Origin: Saprospiraceae bacterium
GTDB lineage: Bacteria > Bacteroidota > Bacteroidia > Chitinophagales > Saprospiraceae
Reading direction: 5' to 3'
Length of the DNA stretch: 64,000 nucleotides
Assembly (NCBI GenBank): GCA_020846655.1
Contig: JADLDL010000375.1
Location: 1 to 64,000 of the forward strand
Made by a program: the position numbers and the translations under genes. Each line of letters starts with the position of its first letter. Position 1 is the first letter of the stretch. Under the pieces are notes generated by a model that ran no database searches, was not told the DNA's origin, and was given only the letters and a program-made list of their open reading frames with translations. This document shows positions 34,452 to 43,717 of the stretch, piece by piece.

Positions 34452-36794
34452 ATGCGTACACCTCTTACCCTCCTGTCCATTCTCCTGGCCACCGCCCTTT
34501 TCGCTCAAAATGCTGTTATCCAAGGAACTGTAAAAGATATTGCCAACGGCGAAGCCCTGGTTGGCGTGTCGGTACGCGCCGGCAGTATCGGCGCCATTTC
34601 CGATATCGATGGCGCATTCCGGTTTGAACTGCCGGCGGGCAATTACGAAATCACGTTCACCTACACCGGCTATGAAGACCGGAAACAAGCCGTACACCTG
34701 GTCGCCGGCGAAACGCATGTATTGGCGATGCAATTGGGGGATGCCGACAATTTACTGCAACAGGCAACCGTGACGGCAGGAAAATTTGAAAAACCCCTGG
34801 GCGAGGTGACGGTGTCGCTGGATGTGCTCAAGCCGCGCTTGTTGGAAAATATCAATGCCTCGCAGGTTGATGAATCGCTGGTGAAAATCCCCGGCGTCAG
34901 TATTATCGACGGGCAGGCGAGTATCCGGGGTGGCGCGGGCTTTTCTTATGGCGCCGGCACCCGGGTATTGATCCTGGTCGACGATATGCCGGCGATGCAG
35001 GTAGATGCCGGCCTGCCCAACTGGAGCGATTTCCCGGTCGAAAACATTAGCCAAATCGAAGTGCTCAAAGGGGCTGCCTCTGCGCTATACGGTTCCTCGG
35101 CCATGAACGGGATTATTAACATCCGGACTGGGTTTGCCAAAGACAAACCGGAAACCAGTGCCGCCGTATTTAGTCAGGTATGGGGCAATCCCAAAGAAGA
35201 AGACGACTACCACCCCGGCAAAGAAGGGCAAAAGATAAACCGGAAATGGTGGGGTAGCGATACCTCCTACATCCTGATGCCCATCGAAACCGGCTATAGT
35301 TTTTGCCACAAACGCAAGGCCGGCAAATTGGACATGGTATTCGGTTCGTACGGCTTGTATCGCGATAGCTACAACAAGGATACGTACAGCCGGTACATGC
35401 GCGTTACACCCAATTTTCGGTACCGCTTCTCTGATCGGCTCCTGGTTGGGTTGAACACCAATTTCAACTTCGGACGCAGTGGCTCCTTTTTTACCTGGAA
35501 CGATGATTCGGAAGGCACCTACACGCCGGGGCTTTCATCCGCCAGTTATACCAAAGGCCGTCTGCGGTTTACTGTCGACCCTTCAGTCCAGTATTTTGAC
35601 CGGGGCGGCAACCGCCACAAATTCCTGGGCCGCTATTTTTATGTGCACAACAACAACAGCGGCAACCAAAGCAACGACAGCCGGATGCTCTACGGCGAAT
35701 ACCAATACCAGCGCCCCATGGACAATATCGGCCTGGTGGCAACGGCTGGCGTGGTAGCCACCTACAGCACCATCGATGCCGAACTCTACAACAACGCCAA
35801 TTACAGCGCACAAAACTACGCGGGCTCCATCCAATTGGACTACAAGGCCTTTGACCGCCTCAACCTTTCCGGCGGCGTGCGTTACGAACGGAACATCCTG
35901 CACAGCCCGGAAATTATTCCGATTGATGGCGTGGAGGTGGATACCATCCCCAACGGGATTACCAAGGAAGGCAAACCCGTGTATCGGATCGGGGCCAACT
36001 ACCAGGCCGCAAAAGCCACTTTTTTCCGGGTCTCGTACGGCCAGGGGTATCGCTACCCGACGATCGCAGAGAAATTTATCCAAACAGACTTTGGCGTCGG
36101 CAATGTCATCCCGAACCCGCGACTGGTGTCGGAAACAGGCTGGACTGCCGAACTCGGCATGAAACAAGGCTTCGCGCTGGGCGATTGGCAAGGCTTTTTT
36201 GACCTGACCGGTTTTGTGTCGGAATACGAAAGTATGATGGAGTTTAACCTCGACCGGCTCGTGCCTTCCATCGCATTTAAATCCAAAAACATCGGCAACA
36301 CCCGGGTGACCGGCTGGGAGGCCTCGATTATGGGGCAAGGGAAAATAGGCAATGGCATGTTGTACCTGCTCACGGGGTACACCTCCATCGACCCGAAGTA
36401 CAAACTGGAAGATGGCGAAGTCTTCGACCCCGCCAAATACGGCCTGCCCACCGACGACAGTACCAATGTGCTGAAATACCGCTTCCGCCACACCTTCAAA
36501 TGCGACCTCGAATACGTGTGGCGCGGCCTGGGTGTGGGTGGTTCGTTTCAGTACAACAGCCACATGCAAAAAGTGGATGGGGTGTTCGAGTATTTTATTC
36601 CCGGCGTCCATACGTTCCGGACGGAACACAACAACGGTGCAAGAATTGTAGATATTCGGGTATCGCAGAAAATCGGCAATCACCTGAAGGTGAGTCTTTT
36701 GTGCGGCAATATTCTCAATGAAGTGTATTCGGTACGCCCGGCTTTGCTTGAAGGGCCGCGGAACTACACGCTCCGTTTGGACTGGAAAATTTGA
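34452..36794 (+). CDS. TonB-dependent receptor with carboxypeptidase-regulatory-like domain
   Basis: The product has 780 residues. A signal peptide ([19 protein letters not shown]) is followed by a CarboxypepD-regulatory-like domain ([20 protein letters not shown], about 22-100). The plug follows ([52 protein letters not shown]), then a 22-strand-type barrel ending in an aromatic C-terminus ([11 protein letters not shown]). It imports an unknown ligand, energised by TonB. It resembles colicin/siderophore or cobalamin receptor types more than SusC, and no SusD gene is present. The start is the ATG preceding the signal peptide, and a strong terminator follows. Confidence 0.92.
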   Translation: MRTPLTLLSILLATALFAQNAVIQGTVKDIANGEALVGVSVRAGSIGAISDIDGAFRFELPAGNYEITFTYTGYEDRKQAVHLVAGETHVLAMQLGDADNLLQQATVTAGKFEKPLGEVTVSLDVLKPRLLENINASQVDESLVKIPGVSIIDGQASIRGGAGFSYGAGTRVLILVDDMPAMQVDAGLPNWSDFPVENISQIEVLKGAASALYGSSAMNGIINIRTGFAKDKPETSAAVFSQVWGNPKEEDDYHPGKEGQKINRKWWGSDTSYILMPIETGYSFCHKRKAGKLDMVFGSYGLYRDSYNKDTYSRYMRVTPNFRYRFSDRLLVGLNTNFNFGRSGSFFTWNDDSEGTYTPGLSSASYTKGRLRFTVDPSVQYFDRGGNRHKFLGRYFYVHNNNSGNQSNDSRMLYGEYQYQRPMDNIGLVATAGVVATYSTIDAELYNNANYSAQNYAGSIQLDYKAFDRLNLSGGVRYERNILHSPEIIPIDGVEVDTIPNGITKEGKPVYRIGANYQAAKATFFRVSYGQGYRYPTIAEKFIQTDFGVGNVIPNPRLVSETGWTAELGMKQGFALGDWQGFFDLTGFVSEYESMMEFNLDRLVPSIAFKSKNIGNTRVTGWEASIMGQGKIGNGMLYLLTGYTSIDPKYKLEDGEVFDPAKYGLPTDDSTNVLKYRFRHTFKCDLEYVWRGLGVGGSFQYNSHMQKVDGVFEYFIPGVHTFRTEHNNGARIVDIRVSQKIGNHLKVSLLCGNILNEVYSVRPALLEGPRNYTLRLDWKI

Positions 36795-36799
36795 GAAAA

Positions 36800-36844
36800 G
36801 CGGGCGAAGGTTCTGTTGAAACTTTACCTTCGCCCGCCTTTTTT
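36800..36844 (+). terminator. Rho-independent terminator after the TonB-dependent receptor
   Basis: GCGGGCGAAGGT pairs with ACCTTCGCCCGC (12 bp, 14-base loop), followed by CTTTTTT. It starts 6 bases after the receptor stop. Confidence 0.9.
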
Positions 36845-36863
36845 AGTTATCAAATGCTTTGCC

Positions 36864-37430
36864 ATGATGCAGTGTCGGGTTCTTTATGTGACCGGTATTT
36901 TTTGTTCAATTTTACTGATTTTTTCCTGTGGGGCGCCGTCCAGTCCGCCTGCGGCTACCCAATCTGAAAAGGCGCCTTCTGCGGAACCCAGCGGCCTGCG
37001 TTTTCGGTTCAGCCAATTGGCGCCGCCCACGCCGGAGGAGTCGTCGGTCAATTGGTGCGATGGCCCTTTTGGCGAGCCCTTGGTGGTCAATGCCGAAAAG
37101 GAAAATATGCAGCGGCGTTATTTTTATTTGCCGCCGGGAGCGACCAAACTGGCAATCGGCCCGAGTGGTATCACCACGGCTTTTATGCTGAAGCCCGTTG
37201 CGCCGGAGGTGGTGGAAATTTATACCGGCAATAATTTCCCGCTTTGCCTGTCCATAGCCACCAATTTTTCTCCCCTGTCGGGCGGCGCGGTCGTGCAATA
37301 CCGAAACCACAAAAACGTCACGTTTTCGTTGGAATTAAAAAAGGAAAACGAGCACCTTATGGTGGTGGTTGAATTTCCAAAAGGCGCAAACTACGGCATG
37401 AGTGTTAATCCATGCGCGCCATGCAAGTAG
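36864..37430 (+). CDS. Small lipoprotein of unknown function
   Basis: The product has about 188 residues. The N-terminal signal ends in a lipobox (LLIFSC, lipidated Cys22), followed by a Pro/Ala/Ser linker (GAPSSPPAATQSEKAPSAEPS) and a compact beta-rich domain with three Cys (NWCDGPF, FPLCLS and a C-terminal CAPC). The family is not recognised. It stands between a terminator and a separate promoter for the next gene, so it is probably monocistronic. The start could be either of two tandem ATG codons at 36864 and 36867. Confidence 0.72.
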   Translation: MMQCRVLYVTGIFCSILLIFSCGAPSSPPAATQSEKAPSAEPSGLRFRFSQLAPPTPEESSVNWCDGPFGEPLVVNAEKENMQRRYFYLPPGATKLAIGPSGITTAFMLKPVAPEVVEIYTGNNFPLCLSIATNFSPLSGGAVVQYRNHKNVTFSLELKKENEHLMVVVEFPKGANYGMSVNPCAPCK

Positions 37431-37441
37431 TCAAATTTATC

Positions 37442-37449
37442 TACATTTG
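37442..37449 (+). promoter_or_regulatory. Candidate -7 element for the small membrane TPR-like gene
   Basis: TACATTTG lies 23 bases before the ATG at 37473. Confidence 0.6.
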
Positions 37450-37472
37450 CGCTCCATTTTAAACAGACACCC

Positions 37473-38084
37473 ATGTTTACGATTAATATTTACCTGCGTT
37501 TTGCTCTGATGGCCGTCGGCATTATTGGCGGTATCGGACTCTGGTCCGCTTATGGCTTCTGGTACGGATTTCCCTTTTTGTTGACCGGCATTTTTCTCCT
37601 GATCGGGTACCTGATGTTGGGCACGATCATGTCGACCAATATGCTCCTGAGCCAAACCCGTTTTCACGAAGCGGAGCAGCGCCTGAAACTCACCCTTTTC
37701 CCGCGCATCCTGCTGGTAGGCTACAAGGGCGTGTATTACATGACACATGGCGCCCTGGCCTTGCAAAAGAAGGATTTCAATACGGGCGAAGTGTGGCTGA
37801 AACAGGCCTTGGAAGCCGGTTTGCCATCCGACAATGAACGTGGCGCGGCGATGTTACAACTGGCTATGATTTCGGCCTCCAAGAACAACAAAATGGCCGC
37901 CCAAAACTATATGGCCGACATCAAAAAACTCAACATCACGGAAAGTATGCTCAAAGAGCAAATCCGGGACTTGGAGAAACAACTCAAGCAGTTGGGGCAA
38001 TCCATGAACCCCAGCATGGTTGGCATGATGGGGCGCGGCGGATTCCGCCCGGGTGGCAAACGCCGGATGCCAAAAATGAAGTAA
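37473..38084 (+). CDS. Membrane protein with TPR-like helical region
   Basis: The product has 203 residues. Two N-terminal transmembrane helices (about 8-27 and 33-52) are followed by a helical region that reads like two TPR-type hairpins (GALALQKKDFNTGEVWLKQA, then AAMLQLAMISASKNNKMAAQ). A short coiled coil and a Gly/Met/Arg-rich tail (MVGMMGRGGFRPGGKRR) follow. No family is recognised. Such small membrane-anchored TPR proteins are common in this phylum without assigned roles. The basic, Gly-rich tail could bind nucleic acid or membrane. Confidence 0.75.
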   Translation: MFTINIYLRFALMAVGIIGGIGLWSAYGFWYGFPFLLTGIFLLIGYLMLGTIMSTNMLLSQTRFHEAEQRLKLTLFPRILLVGYKGVYYMTHGALALQKKDFNTGEVWLKQALEAGLPSDNERGAAMLQLAMISASKNNKMAAQNYMADIKKLNITESMLKEQIRDLEKQLKQLGQSMNPSMVGMMGRGGFRPGGKRRMPKMK

Positions 38085-38093
38085 GGACCGGCC

Positions 38094-38468
38094 TTACAAT
38101 TGTTCCCAGAGTTCGATTTTATTGCCTTCCGGGTCCAGTATCCAGGCAAATTTCCCATACTCTTCTGCCAGGGGTTCGCCAACCACGGTAACGCCCTCGC
38201 TACGTAGCGCTTCCAGGAGACGATCCAGGTTATCCACCCTGAAGTTGATCATAAACGGCTGCGTAGACGGCTCAAAATAGTCGGTTTGCTCCTTGAAGAA
38301 ACTCAACAGCGAATACGGTTGGATGGCCGGGTTCTCGTGGGTGTTCCAGTTGAATTGGGCACCCCAGGATTCCATAGGGATACCCAGGTGCTTTTCGTAC
38401 CAGGCGCGGGTGCTGTCGCGATCTTTGCATTTGATAAAAATGCCGCCGATACCGGTTACTCGTTTCAT
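38094..38468 (-). CDS. VOC-superfamily (glyoxalase/bleomycin-resistance-like) protein
   Basis: The product has 124 residues with the two beta-alpha-beta-beta-beta modules of the vicinal-oxygen-chelate fold: VTGIGGIFIKCKDRDSTRAW at the start and FMINFRVDNLDRLLEALR in the second half. It ends FAWILDPEGNKIELWEQL, where the Glu of KIELWE is a usual metal ligand. The substrate is unknown. It is convergent with the TPR-like membrane gene, 9 bases apart, and has its own promoter element. Confidence 0.88.
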   Translation of the reverse strand: MKRVTGIGGIFIKCKDRDSTRAWYEKHLGIPMESWGAQFNWNTHENPAIQPYSLLSFFKEQTDYFEPSTQPFMINFRVDNLDRLLEALRSEGVTVVGEPLAEEYGKFAWILDPEGNKIELWEQL

Positions 38469-38498
38469 AGATGAAGTTGGTTAGTGTGTGTAAGAGCA

Positions 38499-38506
38499 CA
38501 AATGTA
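38499..38506 (-). promoter_or_regulatory. Candidate -7 element for the VOC gene
   Basis: TACATTTG on the minus strand lies 30 bases before the ATG at 38468. Confidence 0.55.
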
Positions 38507-38586
38507 TTTTATTTAAAACAATTTATTTATAAAAAAGCCTTGCGTTAACATTTTCCAAAGCCCAACCCTGGCAAATCCAACTTTGT

Positions 38587-38594
38587 TACTTTTG
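38587..38594 (+). promoter_or_regulatory. Candidate -7 element for the DUF1599 gene
   Basis: TACTTTTG lies 11 bases before the ATG at 38606, so the leader would be very short. Confidence 0.55.
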
Positions 38595-38605
38595 CCGCAT
38601 TCGAC

Positions 38606-39148
38606 ATGGAAAAAACACTCCGGCAATTCCAGGACATCGTGACGCGGTGTCGCGATCTTTTTCTAAAAAAGACAACCGACTACGGCACGGCCTGGCGTAT
38701 TCTGCGCCCGTCCAGCATCACGGATCAACTGTATATCAAAGCCTTGCGCATCCGGAGTATCGAGGAAAAAGGCGAGCAACGGGTATCCGACAGCGTTGAA
38801 TCGGAGTTTATCGGGCTGGTGAATTACTGTGTGCTGGCGCTGATTCAACTGCTGGACCTGAAGCCGGACGCGCCGCTGGAATTGAGCGCCGGGGAAGTAA
38901 GTCACTGGTATGACCGCCAAATTCAGGAGAACATCCGCTTGTTGCAAGCCAAAAATCACGATTACGACGAAGCCTGGCGGCTCATGCGCGTCAGCAGTAT
39001 GACCGATTTGATTCTTCAGAAATTGCTCCGTATCAAACAAATAGAAGACAATGCCGGTCAAACGCTGGTGTCGGAAGGCCTGGAAGCCAACTACCGGGAC
39101 ATTATCAACTATGCCGTTTTTGCGCTGATTCGTTTGCAGGAAAAATAA
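38606..39148 (+). CDS. DUF1599 protein with internal duplication
   Basis: The product has 180 residues built of two similar halves. The first has DYGTAWRILRPSSITDQLYIK and LRIRSIEEKGEQRVSDS; the second has DYDEAWRLMRVSSMTDLIL and LRIKQIEDNAGQTLVSEG. Each half ends with an N-Y-x-V-x-ALI-(Q/R)-L helix. This is the DUF1599 family of Bacteroidota. The DYxxAW pattern and all-helical look suggest kinship with MazG/dUTPase-type NTP pyrophosphohydrolases, but no metal-binding ExxE cluster is certain. It pairs with the BT_3928-type gene downstream, a neighbourhood seen in other Bacteroidota. Confidence 0.88.
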   Translation: MEKTLRQFQDIVTRCRDLFLKKTTDYGTAWRILRPSSITDQLYIKALRIRSIEEKGEQRVSDSVESEFIGLVNYCVLALIQLLDLKPDAPLELSAGEVSHWYDRQIQENIRLLQAKNHDYDEAWRLMRVSSMTDLILQKLLRIKQIEDNAGQTLVSEGLEANYRDIINYAVFALIRLQEK

Positions 39149-39204
39149 CCGTTTTAGCATCACCACGCTGTGCTGCCTGGCAGCCAGCACATTGTAGCAA
39201 CCAT

Positions 39205-40728
39205 ATGACATCGTTACCTACTCTGCTCATTTCGTTTGCCCTCGTTGGTCTGGCGCTTACGGCCCTGACCAAACTGACTAAAAAAACGAAAAACCTGTTC
39301 CTGAGTTTCCTTCAGCATTTCTGTGGCGTTTGGTTCGTGTTTTCCGGCCTGGTCAAAGCCGTTGACCCGATCGGAACCGCCTACAAAATGGAGGATTATT
39401 TCGCCCAGTTTGAAACCACGTTTGCCGGTCTTCAAAATTCGTTTAAGCACCTGGCGCCAATGTTTCCTTCGCTGGCCACCCTGAGCACCGGATTTTCTAT
39501 TTTGATGATCATTTTGGAAATTGCCCTGGGGGTGATGCTGATCGTGGGTTTCTCCCGCCGGCTCACCGCCTGGCTGTTCGCCCTGATTGTCGTGTTTTTT
39601 ACCTTCCTTACCGGATTCACCTACCTCACCGGATTTGTACCCACGGAAGCCAATTTCTTTGATTTTGCCAAGTGGGGCCCCTATGTCAAAACGCAGATGC
39701 GCGTGACGGACTGTGGTTGTTTCGGCGATTTTATCAAACTGGACCCCAAAATTTCCTTTTTTAAGGACTTGGGGCTGTTGATTCCGACCTTTGTTTTCCT
39801 GTTCCGCAGCCAGCAAATGCACCAGTTGTTTACGGCCCGGGGCCGGAATGTGATCGTTGGGCTGAGTGTGGTTGGCTCCTTTGTTTTTTGCCTGCAAAAC
39901 ACCTATTGGGATTTGCCGGTGGTCGATTTCCGGCCCTTTAAAAAAGACGCCAACGTGCGCGAACGCAAAGCCCTGGAAGAAGAGGCCCGTGGCAACATTG
40001 AAATTATTGGCTGGGTAATGGAAAATACCCAAACCGGCGAAGTGGCCACAGCCATGATCCCGATGGAACGGTACAAAGAACTGCTGGCGCAATACCCAAA
40101 AGACAAAGGCTGGAAAGTAAAAGACCAGATCAAAACGGAGCCCTTTGTGGAAAAAGACGGCCAGCGCGTAGTGGTCACGGAAACCAAGGTGACCGATTTT
40201 GCCGTGGAAGACAGCGACAACAACGAAATGGCGGAGGAGATCCTCAACGAACCAGGCTATAGCCTCATGATCGTGGCCTATAAGTTTTATGGCGAAAAAC
40301 AGATGGAAACGGTTGTTGTGCAAGACACCACCTGGCTGCCCGATACGCTGCGCATCAGTGCCGACTCGTTTCAAGTCGGGCAAAAAGTAGGCAGCATCGA
40401 GCCGAAAAAAGTAGAGCGGGAAACCTTCGTGCCGGAAGAACACTACGGCGCTCTGTACAAAAACAAGGTAAACCCGCTGGCGGAAGCCGCAGCCAATGCC
40501 GGCTGGAAAGTATATGCCCTCAATACCTTTCAGGACGCTGAAATGGCCGATGCATTCCGGGCAAAAATAAACGCCAAGTATCCATTTTACCGGGGCGACG
40601 ACAAACTGCTGAAAACGATCATTCGCTCCAATCCGGGCGTGGTGATCTGGAAAGACGGTGTGGTGATCGACAATTACCACTGGCGCCACCTGCCTACGCC
40701 GGAAGTCCTGTTGGAAAAATTCAAATAA
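39205..40728 (+). CDS. BT_3928-type membrane protein with DoxX/MauE-like domain
   Basis: The product has 507 residues. The N-terminal ~210 residues hold five to six transmembrane helices of DoxX/MauE type (LQHFCGVWFVFSGLVKAVDP, then LEIALGVMLIVGFSRRLTAW), with a Cys motif DCGCFGDF that resembles the redox motif of MauE/VKOR-like proteins. The C-terminal ~290 residues are soluble and periplasmic or cytosolic, ending in GVVIWKDGVVIDNYHWRHLP, reminiscent of a thioredoxin-like end. A role in disulfide or quinone-linked redox chemistry is possible (inference). It follows DUF1599 by 56 bases and ends at a strong terminator. Confidence 0.85.
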   Translation: MTSLPTLLISFALVGLALTALTKLTKKTKNLFLSFLQHFCGVWFVFSGLVKAVDPIGTAYKMEDYFAQFETTFAGLQNSFKHLAPMFPSLATLSTGFSILMIILEIALGVMLIVGFSRRLTAWLFALIVVFFTFLTGFTYLTGFVPTEANFFDFAKWGPYVKTQMRVTDCGCFGDFIKLDPKISFFKDLGLLIPTFVFLFRSQQMHQLFTARGRNVIVGLSVVGSFVFCLQNTYWDLPVVDFRPFKKDANVRERKALEEEARGNIEIIGWVMENTQTGEVATAMIPMERYKELLAQYPKDKGWKVKDQIKTEPFVEKDGQRVVVTETKVTDFAVEDSDNNEMAEEILNEPGYSLMIVAYKFYGEKQMETVVVQDTTWLPDTLRISADSFQVGQKVGSIEPKKVERETFVPEEHYGALYKNKVNPLAEAAANAGWKVYALNTFQDAEMADAFRAKINAKYPFYRGDDKLLKTIIRSNPGVVIWKDGVVIDNYHWRHLPTPEVLLEKFK

Positions 40729-40745
40729 GAGCGCTGTCAGGCTTC

Positions 40746-40801
40746 GCCCAACAAACGCGGGGTGGTTTTCCAGTTGGAAAACCACCCCGCTTTTGTTGGG
40801 C
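40746..40801. terminator. Bidirectional hairpin terminator
   Basis: GCGGGGTGGTTTTCC pairs perfectly with GGAAAACCACCCCGC around a 4-base loop. The stem extends outward through GCCCAACAAA/TTTTGTTGGGC with an internal mismatch. It lies between the convergent BT_3928-type and LytTR genes. Confidence 0.9.
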
Positions 40802-40812
40802 AGATAAACCGG

Positions 40813-41541
40813 CTACAGCCGGTTTTTATCAATGAGTTCCAGCAGATCGTCGCGGTAGTTTTTACCGATCGGCAATAATTTGGGTTTGTCTTTCTCCAGG
40901 ACTTCGACCATATTGCCTTCGATGGCCGTGATTTTGTCCATTGCCACGATGTAGGACCGGTGAATGCGTTTAAAACGCCCGAAGGGAAGCCGGTCTTCCA
41001 GGCTTTTCATGGTTTGCAGGGTGATGACCCGGCCCAGCATCAGGCGGATGATGACATAGTCTTTCAGGCCTTCGATGTAAATGATGTCCTCAAAATTGAC
41101 TTTGACGAGTTTTTTATCCGCTTTCACAAAGAAAAACTCCATTTCCTCGGCGGCGGGAGCGGGCGGGTGATTTTCGCGGTGGGTCAGATCTGCCTGCTCC
41201 ATGGCTTTGTTTACGGCTTTCATAAACCGCTCCAGGGAAATCGGTTTCAGCAGGTAATCCAGGGCGTTGAGGTCAAATCCCTGGATGGCATAGTTGGGGT
41301 AGGCGGTTGTAAAGACGATCATCGGGGGTTTGGTGAGCGTTTTTACAAAATCGATGCCTGTCAGTTGTGGCATCTGAATATCCAGGAACATGAGATCAAT
41401 GGAATTGCTTTTCAACGCTTCATTGGCCTCCAGGGCATTGCTGCATCGTTTGACGAGGTGGAGTTCCGGCATCTGCCCGATATAGGTTTCGAGCACATCC
41501 AGTGCGAGCGGTTCATCGTCTACAATCAATACGTTCAACAT
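40813..41541 (-). CDS. LytTR-family response regulator
   Basis: The product has 242 residues. The receiver domain (1-120) has the phosphoacceptor Asp54 in LMFLDIQMPQLTG, acidic Asp8-Asp9, and Lys in the YLLKPISLERF loop. The LytTR DNA-binding domain (about 140-242) shows DIIYIEGLKDYVII and RIHRSYIVAMDKITAIEGN. It is a transcription regulator paired with the LytS-like kinase encoded 147 bases upstream on the same strand. Target genes cannot be read from the window. Confidence 0.93.
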   Translation of the reverse strand: MLNVLIVDDEPLALDVLETYIGQMPELHLVKRCSNALEANEALKSNSIDLMFLDIQMPQLTGIDFVKTLTKPPMIVFTTAYPNYAIQGFDLNALDYLLKPISLERFMKAVNKAMEQADLTHRENHPPAPAAEEMEFFFVKADKKLVKVNFEDIIYIEGLKDYVIIRLMLGRVITLQTMKSLEDRLPFGRFKRIHRSYIVAMDKITAIEGNMVEVLEKDKPKLLPIGKNYRDDLLELIDKNRL

Positions 41542-41688
41542 AAGTCAGAAAAGGAGGTCTTGTTTGCGTAAATCGGTGGCCTAAGGTAGTTTCTCTGTTT
41601 TGAATACCAAAATTTTATCGGCGCGTTTGGTTTTCTCCGATAAAAAACTCTTGGCTATCAATGCGTTGGGCGCAATGCGCCCAGTTTG

Positions 41689-42738
41689 TCAATTTAGTTG
41701 CAACTGAAGTGTGACGGCGTAGCGGTGTGGCTCATCTTCTACACTCAGGTTGTAACTATCGGGGTACAGAATATTCAGGCGTTGCCGAACATTCACCAGG
41801 CCAATGCCCCCGCTTCGGGGATGTTCCTGGCGCGGCAGGCGTTCGGCTTTGCTGTTTTCGATAAAAAATTCAAGGTCTTCGCCGCGCACCGCCAGGTGCA
41901 GGCGCACAAATCCACCGCCCTGCACATGGTGGTTGAGGCCGTGTTTGAAACTATTTTCCAAAAACGGGACGAACAGCAGGGGGGCAATGGTCTGGTCGCT
42001 GATATGGCCCTCGGTGGTAAACCGGATATCGGCCTCACCGGTTTGCCGGAGGCGCTCCAGATCGAGGTAATTGTTGATGTACTGAATTTCCTTGGTGAGC
42101 AGGACCCGCTTTTCGTTGCACTCGTACAGCATGTACCGCATGATTTCAGAGAGTTTCAGCACGATATCCGGCGCCCGGTCGCTTTTTTTTAAGGTTAGGG
42201 CATACAGGTTGTTCAGCGTATTAAACAGGAAATGCGGATTGATCTGGCTTTTTAAAAACCGCAGTTCCGATTGGATGGTTTGGGTCATCAGGTTTTGCTT
42301 TTCCCGCTGGTACCGCCACCAATCGGTGATGACTCGGAAAATGGTGGACAACAGCATCACCAAAAAACTTCCCAGGAACAAAAAGGGTTGATCGTGTACC
42401 AATTGTTCCTGGTAACCAAAGTCGCCGGAAAATTTCAGGTACAGCACCAGGATTCGGATTGGCGTAACCAGAGCACAGGTAACGATCACCAGACCAAGAT
42501 ACCAGAGCACATTGCGGGCCAGGTATCGGGGGATCAGGTAGAGGAGGTTGAAATAAACCAAGACGCCGTAAAAGATCAGGCTGATTAGTTCGGCCTCCAG
42601 CACAAAGCCCAAATCATGGTGCTGGCTAAGCCCCAGGAATACCATAATGGTAAACAGAGTAACCCAAAAAAGGCTGTGGTACACCGGCCGGAGGGTAAGT
42701 GCATAGTAAAGCCTGTCTATAAATCGCCGCGCAGTCAT
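41689..42738 (-). CDS. LytS-type sensor histidine kinase
   Basis: The product has 349 residues. Four transmembrane helices (about 22-140) form the sensor part without a recognisable extracytoplasmic domain. The His-kinase core has the phosphoacceptor His169 in SQINPHFLFNTLNN and an ATP-binding domain with FLENSFKHGL (N box) and SGGIGLVNVRQRLNILYP (G box). It phosphorylates the adjacent LytTR regulator. The signal is unknown; such kinases often respond to membrane or wall state. Confidence 0.93.
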   Translation of the reverse strand: MTARRFIDRLYYALTLRPVYHSLFWVTLFTIMVFLGLSQHHDLGFVLEAELISLIFYGVLVYFNLLYLIPRYLARNVLWYLGLVIVTCALVTPIRILVLYLKFSGDFGYQEQLVHDQPFLFLGSFLVMLLSTIFRVITDWWRYQREKQNLMTQTIQSELRFLKSQINPHFLFNTLNNLYALTLKKSDRAPDIVLKLSEIMRYMLYECNEKRVLLTKEIQYINNYLDLERLRQTGEADIRFTTEGHISDQTIAPLLFVPFLENSFKHGLNHHVQGGGFVRLHLAVRGEDLEFFIENSKAERLPRQEHPRSGGIGLVNVRQRLNILYPDSYNLSVEDEPHRYAVTLQLQLN

Positions 42739-42885
42739 GTAGATAAAAGCAAAAAGTCGGTAAAAGAACAGAAAACCGGCTCAGGCGTTTCAAAAATTAG
42801 ATGAACCGGGAACTCCGCCGGATCAAGCGACAGGTAACGGCAGTTCTAAAACCAATCGGCTTGTTTTTCAAGAGGGTTTTCCGTT

Positions 42886-42893
42886 TACCTTTG
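42886..42893 (+). promoter_or_regulatory. Candidate distal -7 element upstream of folE
   Basis: TACCTTTG with a TTG 22 bases upstream (42861) is the best -33/-7 pair near this gene. It lies about 200 bases before folE. Confidence 0.45.
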
Positions 42894-43070
42894 CCGCCTC
42901 CATTTTCAGTATTGCCTGTTGAGTTGTGCAAGAACGCCCCCGGCAATGTTTTGAGCCTGGCGGCGGATTTTATCCGCACGGGGATGCAACCAACCACAGA
43001 AAACCTTGTTATCCACCTTTGGCGGCAAACAGCGCGGTGCTTCACCGAATCCGGTCCGGTTGCGAGCCAT

Positions 43071-43078
43071 TACTTTTG
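43071..43078 (+). promoter_or_regulatory. Candidate proximal -7 element for folE
   Basis: TACTTTTG lies 17 bases before the ATG at 43096. Confidence 0.55.
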
Positions 43079-43095
43079 GGAAACAGAATACCATT

Positions 43096-43689
43096 ATGCT
43101 GAATTCTAAGGTTGAATATGATCCCGTCCGCACGGAACAACTCCAGGCGCACTTTGAATCCATTCTTGGCCATATCGGAGAAAATACGGAGCGCGAAGGA
43201 TTGGCTAAGACCCCGGAACGCGCTGCTAAAGCCATCCAGTTTCTGACACAAGGCTATGAGCAAAACCCCGAAGCCATTCTGCGTTCAGCCATGTTTCGCG
43301 AAGATTACAGCGAAATGGTGCTGGTGAAGGATATCGAGTTGTATTCCATGTGCGAGCACCATATGTTGCCGTTTTTCGGCAAAGCCCACGTCGCCTACAT
43401 CCCGGACGGTTATATCGTCGGGCTCAGTAAAATCCCCCGGGTAGTGGATGTTTTTGCGCGGCGGCTGCAAGTCCAGGAACGCCTGACGATTGAAATCCGG
43501 GATATTATTCAGGAAACGCTTCACCCGCTCGGGGTGGCCGTGGTCATTGAGGCGCAACACATGTGTATGATGATGCGCGGCGTCCAGAAACAAAATTGCA
43601 TAACGACCACCTCTGCGTTTACGGGCGAATTCAAAAATGACGAAACCCGGGGTGAGTTTTTGCGCCTGATCAGCAGCAAATTGCACTAA
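43096..43689 (+). CDS. folE: GTP cyclohydrolase I
   Basis: The product has 197 residues and makes 7,8-dihydroneopterin triphosphate from GTP, the first step to folate and other pterins. The Zn site is visible as Cys86 with His88 and His89 in [20 protein letters not shown], plus the later Cys in [34 protein letters not shown] is a strong family signature. The start at ATG 43096 fits the family N-terminus and the promoter at 43071; the frame is open to 43006. A membrane-protein gene follows after 28 bases. Confidence 0.95.
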   Translation: MLNSKVEYDPVRTEQLQAHFESILGHIGENTEREGLAKTPERAAKAIQFLTQGYEQNPEAILRSAMFREDYSEMVLVKDIELYSMCEHHMLPFFGKAHVAYIPDGYIVGLSKIPRVVDVFARRLQVQERLTIEIRDIIQETLHPLGVAVVIEAQHMCMMMRGVQKQNCITTTSAFTGEFKNDETRGEFLRLISSKLH

Positions 43690-43717
43690 ACGCCGGATCT
43701 TTCCGCCAAAACTGCCC

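Larger units (their letters stand above)
42739..43095 (+). other. 357-base gene-free region before folE
   Basis: This region lies between the divergent kinase gene and folE. It holds two -7-like elements, TACCTTTG at 42886 and TACTTTTG at 43071. Short open frames cross it but none shows a protein-like composition. If 42886 is active the transcript would carry a leader of about 200 bases; no known riboswitch was recognised. Confidence 0.5.

Noticed and set aside
35583-36683. A 366-residue minus-strand open frame inside the TonB-dependent receptor
   Set aside because: It is antisense to clear plug and barrel sequence of the receptor.
39149-39204. Short inverted repeat (GTGCTG/CAGC region) between DUF1599 and the BT_3928-type gene as a terminator
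   Set aside because: The stem is imperfect, there is no T tract, and the two genes appear co-transcribed.
39214-40785. A 523-residue open frame on the minus strand across the BT_3928-type gene
   Set aside because: The plus frame shows transmembrane helices and a DCGCFG motif, while the minus frame is His/Gln-rich without any motif.
42801-43109. A possible 102-residue protein upstream of folE
   Set aside because: It has no family likeness, contains both promoter-like elements within it, and overlaps the folE start.
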